This document shows, piece by piece, positions 1 through 5,034 of a stretch of DNA of 7,143 nucleotides. The notes beneath the pieces were generated by a model. It was not told the DNA's origin and did no database searches. It was given only the letters and a program-made list of their open reading frames with translations. Each line of letters begins with the position of its first letter. The first letter of the stretch is position 1. The position numbers and the translations under genes are program-made. Source of the DNA: an uncultured Mycoplasmatota bacterium (GTDB lineage Bacteria; Bacillota_I; Bacilli_A; RF39; UBA660); assembly GCA_900553435.1 (NCBI GenBank), contig USDC01000030.1, forward strand, positions 1-7,143, given 5' to 3'.

Positions 1-1
1 T

Positions 2-1591
2 TTTTTAAAAGATTATAAAAATATATATTCACTTAAAGAAAAAAACAATGAGAAATTTTTTATACTTGAAGAAAAAAGATTAAAAGGCTTACTTAATAAT
101 GTGTGTGGTAAAAAACTTGATAATGAACAAAAAAGAGTTGTTTTAAGTAGTGATGCAAACATATTAGTAATCGCAGGAGCTGGTTCTGGTAAAAGTCTCA
201 CTATTGTTGGTAAAGTTAAATATTTGATTAATAATGGAGTAAGTCCTAAAGATATTTTATGTATATCTTTTACTAATAAAGCTAGTTTAAGTTTAAAAAA
301 TAAATTAGAAGAGGAGTTAAATTTAGAAATAGATGTATTTACTTTTCATAAGTTGGGTTTAAAAATTTTAGAAAAAGGAAGTATAAATTATAGTATAGCT
401 AAAAGTGATACATTAGAGTATGTAGTGAGTGAATATATGAATTATATGATTTTAAATGAGGGATATTATATGAATTTGGTTTTAGAGTATTTAGATATTC
501 CTCATAGAGATGTAAAAGCTATTTATAATAAGTATAAAAAAAGTAAAGAGTTTATTTTGTTAAAGAAGTTAGTCATAAAGTTTATTAATTTATTTAAGGC
601 AAGTTGTTATAGAAGGGCTATGTTTGATATATTCTTTTTTGAAAACAAAAAAATTTTTAGCAAAAAAGTTAGAAGAAAAAATTATTTATTTTTAACACTT
701 TGTTTAAAAATATATGATATATATGAAGAAGAATTATCTTCTCTTTATGAGATTGATTTTAATGATATGTTAATTAAGGCAAGAGAAGTATTAGATGAAG
801 TAGAGTTAAATTATAAGTATATTATAATTGATGAGTTTCAAGATACTTCACTTGCTAGAATGATGCTTATTAAAAAAATAATAGATAAAACAAATGCAAG
901 TTTACTTGCGGTAGGAGATGATTTTCAATCTATTTTTAGATTTACTGGATGTAATTTAGATGTGTTTTTATCTTTTGAAAGGTATTTTAAAAATGCTTCT
1001 GTTTTAAAACTTACTACAACTTATAGAAATTCTTTAGAACTTGTTAAGTCCGCAGGTAATTTTATTATGAAAAATGATATGCAGATAAAAAAGAATTTAA
1101 TTTCATTAAAAAGAATGAAATCACCTATAAAAGTAGTTTTTACAAATAATTATAAAAGGGCATTTAAAAAATTGTTAGGTATGATTAATACAGATATTTT
1201 AGTAATAGGAAGAAATAATAATGATATAGAAAGTGTTATAAATAATGAATATAAACAGATGGATGAGTTTCTAATTCATGAGGAGTTTAAGGATAAAGTT
1301 ATTACTTATTTAACTGTTCATAAAGCAAAGGGGTTGGAAGAAGAAAATGTAATTGTTATAAATATGATAGATGAGGCACTTGGCTTTCCAAATAAAATGA
1401 AAGATAATATGGAACTTAGTTTTGTACTAAGTAAGAAAGAAAGTTACTTATATGCAGAGGAAAGAAGACTTTTTTATGTGGCACTTACTAGAACTAAAAA
1501 TAATGTTTATTTACTTACAAATAAGAATAAAACATCTATTTTTATTAAAGAACTTCTTTTGGATAAAAATGTAGACACTATAGATTTATAA
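2..1591 (+). CDS. UvrD/Rep-like superfamily 1 DNA helicase, 5' end cut off by window edge
   Basis: ATP-dependent DNA helicase, probably a 3'-5' translocase in DNA repair or replication-fork maintenance. The reading frame is open from the first bases of the window, so the true start lies upstream. All core motifs are visible in order: Q-motif (LDNEQKRVV, from nt 116), Walker A AGAGSGKS (Lys codon 191-193), motif Ia SFTNKAS, motif II DEFQDTS (Walker B, 830-850), motif III VGDDFQSIFR (911-940), motif IV TTYRN, motif V TVHKAKGLE (from 1313) and motif VI with RRLFYVALTRTK (from 1463). The Walker A ends in GKS rather than the commoner GKT, which is a tolerated change. The charged segment before the Q-motif resembles the N-terminal extension of helicase IV-like UvrD proteins in Firmicutes. 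About 530 residues are visible and the C-terminus is complete. UvrD/Rep membership is secure; the subfamily (PcrA, helicase IV-like or other) is not, and PcrA is usually longer. Confidence 0.93.
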   Translation, partial: FLKDYKNIYSLKEKNNEKFFILEEKRLKGLLNNVCGKKLDNEQKRVVLSSDANILVIAGAGSGKSLTIVGKVKYLINNGVSPKDILCISFTNKASLSLKNKLEEELNLEIDVFTFHKLGLKILEKGSINYSIAKSDTLEYVVSEYMNYMILNEGYYMNLVLEYLDIPHRDVKAIYNKYKKSKEFILLKKLVIKFINLFKASCYRRAMFDIFFFENKKIFSKKVRRKNYLFLTLCLKIYDIYEEELSSLYEIDFNDMLIKAREVLDEVELNYKYIIIDEFQDTSLARMMLIKKIIDKTNASLLAVGDDFQSIFRFTGCNLDVFLSFERYFKNASVLKLTTTYRNSLELVKSAGNFIMKNDMQIKKNLISLKRMKSPIKVVFTNNYKRAFKKLLGMINTDILVIGRNNNDIESVINNEYKQMDEFLIHEEFKDKVITYLTVHKAKGLEEENVIVINMIDEALGFPNKMKDNMELSFVLSKKESYLYAEERRLFYVALTRTKNNVYLLTNKNKTSIFIKELLLDKNVDTIDL

Positions 1592-1601
1592 GTGCTATAA
1601 T
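1572..1601 (+). promoter_or_regulatory. Predicted sigma-A promoter of the TtcA-like gene
   Basis: A -35 element TAGACA (1572-1577, five of six consensus bases) is followed after 18 nt by TATAAT (1596-1601). The bases TGC directly before it form an extended -10. The -35 lies inside the last codons of the helicase gene and the -10 just past its stop. Transcription would start near 1608 and give a leader of only about 17 nt. Prediction by eye; read-through from the helicase gene may add to expression, since no terminator separates the two genes. Confidence 0.55.
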
Positions 1602-1613
1602 AAGAAAAGTTTT

Positions 1614-1619
1614 AGGTGG
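1614..1619 (+). promoter_or_regulatory. Ribosome binding site that fixes the start of the TtcA-like gene
   Basis: AGGTGG lies 5 nt before the ATG at 1625. An in-frame GTG at 1616 lies inside this site and so cannot be the start it serves. Confidence 0.75.
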
Positions 1620-1624
1620 TTATT

Positions 1625-2437
1625 ATGAATAAGTCTTTAGAGATAGAAAGAAGTATAATTACAAAGCATAGAAAACATATTTGGAGAAATTTTATAAGGG
1701 CAGTAGAAAAATATGAGCTTGTAGATGAAAATGATAAGATAATGGTTTGTTTAAGTGGGGGAAAAGACTCGTTTTTACTTGCTAAGTGTTTAGAAGAGTT
1801 ACAAAAACACGGGAATGTTTCATTTGAATTAAAATTTGTGTTAATGAACCCAGGATATAAAAGTGAAGTAATTAAGAAAATAAAAGAGAATGCTAAAAAG
1901 TTAAATATAGATTTAATTATATTTAAAAGTGATATTTTTAAAGTTGTAGAAAAAATAGCAAGTTCTTCTCCATGTTATATGTGTGCTCGTATGAGAAGAG
2001 GTTATTTATATGACAAAGCAGTAGAACTTGGGTGTAATAAAATAGCTTTAGGTCATCATTATGATGATGTTATTGAAACAACACTTTTGTCTATGCTTTA
2101 TTCTTCGGAGTTTAAAACTATGTTACCTAAAGTTAAAAGTAAGAATTTTAAAGGTATTGAATTAATTAGACCACTTTATATGGTTAAAGAAGCTTCTATA
2201 ATTTCTTGGGTAAAAGGTAATAATTTAGATTTTACAAGTTGTGGATGTAATTATGAGATTAAAAGTAAAGATGGAAAAAGATATGAAGTTAAAAAAATAA
2301 TTAGTTATTTAAGAAAGATAAATAAGGATTTTGATAGAAATATTTTTATAAGCGCAGGTAATGTTAATTTAAATTGTATTTTAGGATATAAAAAGGATGG
2401 AGAAAGTTTTAGTTTTTTAGATGATTATGAAAATTAG
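1625..2437 (+). CDS. TtcA-family PP-loop ATPase, probable tRNA 2-thiocytidine synthetase
   Basis: A 270-residue cytoplasmic enzyme of the TtcA/TilS adenine-nucleotide alpha-hydrolase superfamily. TtcA proteins adenylate C32 of certain tRNAs and replace the 2-oxygen by sulfur, using an oxygen-sensitive 4Fe-4S cluster. Visible signs are the PP-loop SGGKDS (residues 44-49), the cysteine pair CYMCARMRRG starting at C117 (C117 and C120), GHHYDD (143-148) followed by ETT, RPL at 182-184, and a late CGC (C206, C208). In E. coli TtcA a CxxC pair plus one later Cys hold the cluster; C206 or C208 would fill that third place. A basic N-terminal segment precedes the PP-loop. The ATG start is set by AGGTGG just upstream. 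It follows the helicase gene by 33 nt and probably has its own promoter. No functional link to the Bce module downstream is evident. TilS (lysidine synthetase) is less likely because TilS lacks this cysteine arrangement. The family is secure; the exact modified base is inferred. Confidence 0.85.
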   Translation: MNKSLEIERSIITKHRKHIWRNFIRAVEKYELVDENDKIMVCLSGGKDSFLLAKCLEELQKHGNVSFELKFVLMNPGYKSEVIKKIKENAKKLNIDLIIFKSDIFKVVEKIASSSPCYMCARMRRGYLYDKAVELGCNKIALGHHYDDVIETTLLSMLYSSEFKTMLPKVKSKNFKGIELIRPLYMVKEASIISWVKGNNLDFTSCGCNYEIKSKDGKRYEVKKIISYLRKINKDFDRNIFISAGNVNLNCILGYKKDGESFSFLDDYEN

Positions 2438-2443
2438 TTTTCT

Positions 2444-2480
2444 ATTCCAAAAAAAATCTCCCGGACACTTTTTTTGGAAT
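2444..2480. repeat. Perfect 12-bp inverted repeat with GC-rich loop
   Basis: ATTCCAAAAAAA (2444-2455) is exactly complementary to TTTTTTTGGAAT (2469-2480), with 13 nt between. The loop TCTCCCGGACAC (2457-2468) is mostly G and C, in sharp contrast to the surrounding DNA, and contains the palindrome CCGG. It begins 6 nt after the TtcA-like gene's stop. The transcript could form a hairpin that ends that gene's mRNA, but the stem is almost all A-U and no T-run follows on the + strand, so it is not a standard intrinsic terminator. Its right arm overlaps the predicted -35 of bceR. It could be a bidirectional termination or stability hairpin, an operator, or a copy of a small dispersed repeat; the sequence alone does not decide. 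Confidence 0.7.
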
Positions 2481-2501
2481 GATAACATTTAGTGATATAA
2501 T
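2474..2501 (+). promoter_or_regulatory. Predicted promoter of the bceRS two-component genes
   Basis: TTGGAA (2474-2479, four of six -35 consensus bases) is followed after 16 nt by a perfect TATAAT (2496-2501). TGA directly before the -10 makes it an extended -10. The -35 falls within the right arm of the inverted repeat. The predicted RNA start, near 2508, is only about ten bases before the start codon. No TNACA-N4-TGTAA operator is seen here, so autoregulation of bceRS through that site is not supported. Confidence 0.5.
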
Positions 2502-2506
2502 TAAGT

Positions 2507-2511
2507 GGGAG
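2507..2511 (+). promoter_or_regulatory. Ribosome binding site that fixes the bceR start
   Basis: GGGAG lies 6 nt before the ATG at 2518, which begins the classic response-regulator N-terminus MKKILIVEDD. The upstream in-frame ATG at 2479 lies in the inverted repeat, before the predicted -10, and adds 13 residues not expected in the family. Confidence 0.7.
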
Positions 2512-2517
2512 AAGAGT

Positions 2518-3180
2518 ATGAAAAAAATATTGATAGTTGAAGATGATAAAGTAATTTGTGAGGAACTTAAATATTTGCTTGTTAATTCTAATTATGAAGT
2601 TATTGTTTTAGAAGATTTTACTAATACAGTAAATGAAATTTTAAAGTCTAAAGCTGATTTAGTCTTGCTTGATATAAATTTACCTAATGTTAATGGAGAG
2701 ATTGTTTTAAATAAAGTAAGAAAAGAAAGTAATATACCAATAATTATGCTTACTAGTAAAACGAAAGAAGTAGATGAAGTTTTATCTATGAGTTATGGGG
2801 CTGATGATTATATTACTAAACCATATAATCCAACTATTTTACTTTTAAGGATTAATGCACTTTTTAAAAGAATGGAAAATAATAGTGATGTGCTTTTTTA
2901 TAAGGATTTAAAAATTATTCCTAAAAAAGGAATAGTAGAATTTGGTAATAAAGAAATACTTCTTACTAAAAATGAGATGATAATTTTTTCTTGTTTAGTT
3001 TTAAAAAAAGGCGTTATAGTAAGTAGAGATGAACTTATGACTGAGTTATGGGATAATGATGAGTATATAAATGATAATGCACTTACTGTAAATATTAGTA
3101 GATTAAGAAGTAAACTTGATAGTATTGGATATAAAGGTGTAATTGATACTAGAAAAGGACAAGGTTATATTTTATTATGA
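2518..3180 (+). CDS. bceR: BceR-type OmpR-family response regulator
   Basis: A 220-residue DNA-binding regulator, the usual length for OmpR/PhoB proteins. Residues 1-115 form the receiver domain: acidic pocket in VEDD (residues 7-10), phosphorylated Asp at D52 (LLDINLP), switch Thr T79 (IIMLTS), and K101 in GADDYITKPYN. The GADDY..TKPYN..ILLLRI pattern is typical of the BceR group. Residues from about 125 to the end form the winged-helix DNA-binding domain, with ILLTKNEMIIF, the SRDELM..LW segment, the recognition-helix region ALTVNISRLRSKL and the wing GYKGVIDTRKGQGYILL. It should be phosphorylated by the adjacent kinase and activate the transporter genes through the palindrome at 4187-4200. 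Its stop codon overlaps the kinase start (ATGA), so the two are translationally coupled. The assignment to the BceR group rests on residue pattern and context together. Confidence 0.92.
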   Translation: MKKILIVEDDKVICEELKYLLVNSNYEVIVLEDFTNTVNEILKSKADLVLLDINLPNVNGEIVLNKVRKESNIPIIMLTSKTKEVDEVLSMSYGADDYITKPYNPTILLLRINALFKRMENNSDVLFYKDLKIIPKKGIVEFGNKEILLTKNEMIIFSCLVLKKGVIVSRDELMTELWDNDEYINDNALTVNISRLRSKLDSIGYKGVIDTRKGQGYILL

Positions 3181-4184
3181 TGTTTAAAAGGTATTTTAAA
3201 GATAAATTTTTAAGTGTTTCTTTATTTGTTGTTTCCTTAGTTGTTTTGTATCTTTTGTTTTTTAGTTTTAAGGTTAGAGTAGAGGTTATAATAAGTGTAT
3301 ATTTTGTTTTAATAAGTTGTTTTTTAATTGTTTTTCTTTATGATTTTTTTAGAAAAAGAAAGTTTTATAATAAGTTTTTAAAAGAACTTAATTTACTTGA
3401 TAAAAAATATTTAATATTAGAGCTTATTAATAAACCTAATTTTTTAGATGGAGAAATACTTTATAATTCTTTATATGAAGTAAATAAAAATATGAATGAA
3501 AAAATAAAAGAATATGAGTTATCATTAAATGATTTTAAAGAGTTTATAGAGCTTTGGGTACATGAAGTTAAACTACCAATTTCTGCGCTTAATTTAATGT
3601 TACATAATAAATCTAGTAGAAAATTAATTACTGAGGTAGAAAAACTTGATAAAGAAGTAGAAAGAGTACTTTATTATATTAGAAGTGAAAATACAAACGA
3701 GGATTATTTAATAAGTGAGGTTAGTTTAGATAGTGTAATTTCAAATGTTGCTTTAAAAAATAAAAATATGTTACTAGAAAGTAATATAAGTTTTAAATTT
3801 AAGAAAACAAAATTAAGGGTTTTAACTGATGCAAAGTGGCTTGAATTTATAATTAATCAGATTATAAGTAATTCTATTAAATATAAAAAAGAAAACGATT
3901 CTGAGATTAAAATAGAAGTTACTGACAATGAAAAAGAAATAGATTTAAGTATTTATGATAATGGTATGGGAATTCCTAAGAGTGATTTATGTAAGGTATT
4001 TAATAAAACATTCACAGGAAGAAATGGAAGAAAGATTGGTTCTTCTACTGGTATGGGACTTTATATAGTAAAAAAGTTATGTGATAAATTATCTCATAAA
4101 ATTGAAATCGAGTCTGTAAGTGGAGAGTTTACAAAGGTAAGTATTATTTTTAGAAAGAATGATTATTATAAGGTTTTAAAGTGA
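3177..4184 (+). CDS. bceS: BceS-type intramembrane-sensing histidine kinase
   Basis: A 335-residue membrane sensor kinase. Two N-terminal helices (about residues 12-30 and 36-57) are joined by only about five residues, so there is no extracellular sensor domain. This is the mark of kinases that receive their signal from a BceAB-like transporter in the membrane. The cytoplasmic part has the H-box WVHEVKLPISAL with phospho-acceptor H129, the N-box with N232 (IISNSIKY), the G1 box DNGMGIP (261-267), the F-region KVFNKTFTG and the G2 box STGMGLYIV (290-298). All residues needed for autophosphorylation are present. The H+4 position is Leu (L133) instead of the Thr of the common HExKTP motif, which may affect phosphatase activity. 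Start codons ATG 3177 and 3180 are both possible; 3177 gives the ATGA overlap with bceR, and a weak AAGG ends 12 nt upstream. Target RR: the adjacent BceR. Confidence 0.92.
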   Translation: MMFKRYFKDKFLSVSLFVVSLVVLYLLFFSFKVRVEVIISVYFVLISCFLIVFLYDFFRKRKFYNKFLKELNLLDKKYLILELINKPNFLDGEILYNSLYEVNKNMNEKIKEYELSLNDFKEFIELWVHEVKLPISALNLMLHNKSSRKLITEVEKLDKEVERVLYYIRSENTNEDYLISEVSLDSVISNVALKNKNMLLESNISFKFKKTKLRVLTDAKWLEFIINQIISNSIKYKKENDSEIKIEVTDNEKEIDLSIYDNGMGIPKSDLCKVFNKTFTGRNGRKIGSSTGMGLYIVKKLCDKLSHKIEIESVSGEFTKVSIIFRKNDYYKVLK

Positions 4185-4186
4185 TA

Positions 4187-4200
4187 TTACAAAATTGTAA
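4187..4200. promoter_or_regulatory. BceR-type operator, TTACA-N4-TGTAA
   Basis: TTACAAAATTGTAA is a perfect palindrome around a 2-bp centre, and one further base pair extends it to 4186-4201. It matches the consensus TNACA-N4-TGTAA described for BceR-like regulators in Firmicutes. It starts 2 nt after the bceS stop, is centred about 60 bp before the predicted RNA start of bceA, and lies upstream of a weak -35. That is where an activator would be expected to bind. Confidence 0.8.
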
Positions 4201-4220
4201 TGTTTATTAATATTAGAAAA

Positions 4221-4249
4221 AGGACAAAATTATGCAAATTCTCTATAAT
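4221..4249 (+). promoter_or_regulatory. Predicted BceR-activated promoter of bceAB
   Basis: A poor -35 AGGACA (4221-4226, four of six bases with both leading T residues missing) is followed after exactly 17 nt by a perfect TATAAT (4244-4249). A weak -35 with an upstream operator fits activator dependence. The RNA would start near 4256 with a leader of only about 14 nt, just enough to contain the ribosome site. No terminator separates bceS from bceA, so some read-through from the bceRS promoter is also likely. Confidence 0.65.
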
Positions 4250-4257
4250 TTTTATTG

Positions 4258-4264
4258 AAGGAGG
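4258..4264 (+). promoter_or_regulatory. Strong ribosome binding site of bceA
   Basis: AAGGAGG lies 5 nt before the ATG at 4270. It excludes the in-frame TTG at 4255, which lies immediately upstream of this site. Confidence 0.85.
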
Positions 4265-4269
4265 AGAAA

Positions 4270-5034
4270 ATGAGTATTTTAAAAATAGAAAAGATTGAAA
4301 AATATTACGGAAATAAATCTAGTTTAACTAAAGCCATAGATAATATTTCTTTTGAAATTGAAAAGGGAGAATTTGTTGCGATTATGGGTTCTAGTGGAAG
4401 TGGTAAAACTACACTTTTAAATTGTATTTCTTCTATTGATAAGGTAACTAGTGGACATATTTATGTAAGTGGAGAGGATATAACCAAGTTAAAGGGAAAT
4501 GATTTAAATAAGTTTAGAAGAGAAAAATTAGGTTTTATTTTTCAAGACTTTAATTTGCTTGATACTTTAACTGGTTATGAAAATATTGCACTTGCTCTTT
4601 CTATTCAAAATAAGAGTGTTAAAGAAATTGAAGAGAAAATAAATGATATTGCAGTAAAACTTGGAATTAAAAAAATATTAAATAAGTATCCATATCAAAT
4701 GAGTGGGGGAGAAAAACAACGTATCTCTTCGGCCAGAGCAATAATAACTAACCCAGAACTTGTCCTAGCAGATGAACCAACTGGAGCACTTGATTCAAAA
4801 AATTCTAGAATGCTTCTTGAAAGTTTTAATTATTTAAATGATGAATTAAAAACTACAATTTTGATGGTTACGCATGATAGCTTCGCAGCTTCTTATGCAA
4901 GTAGAGTAATATTTATAAAGGACGGAAAGATATTTGATGAAATAATTAAAGGTGATAAAGGAAGAAAAGAATTTTTTAATGAAATTATAGATGTAGTTAC
5001 TTTACTTGGAGGAGAGGAAAACGATGCTCTTTAA
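4270..5034 (+). CDS. bceA: BceA-type ABC transporter ATP-binding protein
   Basis: A 254-residue cytoplasmic ATPase of the MacB/LolD-like type VII ABC family, of normal length for BceA. Motifs in order: A-loop tyrosine region (KYYG, residues 11-14), Walker A GSSGSGKT (40-47), Q-loop Gln Q92 in FIFQDFNLL, signature MSGGEKQR (144-151; a variant of LSGGQ), Walker B LVLADEP with catalytic E169, D-loop ALD (173-175) and the switch His H202 in MVTHD. It should power the permease encoded directly downstream. BceAB systems protect against peptide antibiotics that bind lipid II-cycle intermediates, by freeing the target from the drug, and also provide the signal to BceS. The start is set by the AAGGAGG site. 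The gene overlaps bceB by 11 nt. The actual drug cannot be read from this protein. Confidence 0.94.
   Translation: MSILKIEKIEKYYGNKSSLTKAIDNISFEIEKGEFVAIMGSSGSGKTTLLNCISSIDKVTSGHIYVSGEDITKLKGNDLNKFRREKLGFIFQDFNLLDTLTGYENIALALSIQNKSVKEIEEKINDIAVKLGIKKILNKYPYQMSGGEKQRISSARAIITNPELVLADEPTGALDSKNSRMLLESFNYLNDELKTTILMVTHDSFAASYASRVIFIKDGKIFDEIIKGDKGRKEFFNEIIDVVTLLGGEENDAL
5008..5017 (+). promoter_or_regulatory. Ribosome binding site of bceB inside bceA
   Basis: GGAGGAGAGG ends 6 nt before the ATG at 5024 and lies within the last codons of bceA. It selects this ATG over the in-frame TTG at 5006, which overlaps the site. Confidence 0.75.

Noticed and set aside
101..103. GTG as start of the helicase
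   Set aside because: The frame is open upstream to the window edge and there is no ribosome binding site before this codon.
13..201. 62-codon open frame on the minus strand
   Set aside because: It is antisense to the helicase coding frame, low in complexity (Ser, Phe, Leu rich), and has no family features.
1616..1618. GTG as start of the TtcA-like gene
   Set aside because: It lies within the AGGTGG ribosome site of the ATG at 1625.
2479..2481. ATG as start of bceR
   Set aside because: It lies in the inverted repeat, upstream of the predicted -10, and has no ribosome site. ATG 2518 has GGGAG and the standard MKKILIVEDD start.
4186..4201. Palindrome read as a terminator of bceS
   Set aside because: The 2-nt centre is too short for an RNA loop without opening pairs, no T-run follows, and it matches the BceR operator consensus.
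4255..4257. TTG as start of bceA
   Set aside because: It immediately precedes AAGGAGG, which serves the ATG at 4270.
5006..5008. TTG as start of bceB
   Set aside because: It overlaps the ribosome site for ATG 5024 and would add residues not expected before MLFKLSLRNI.
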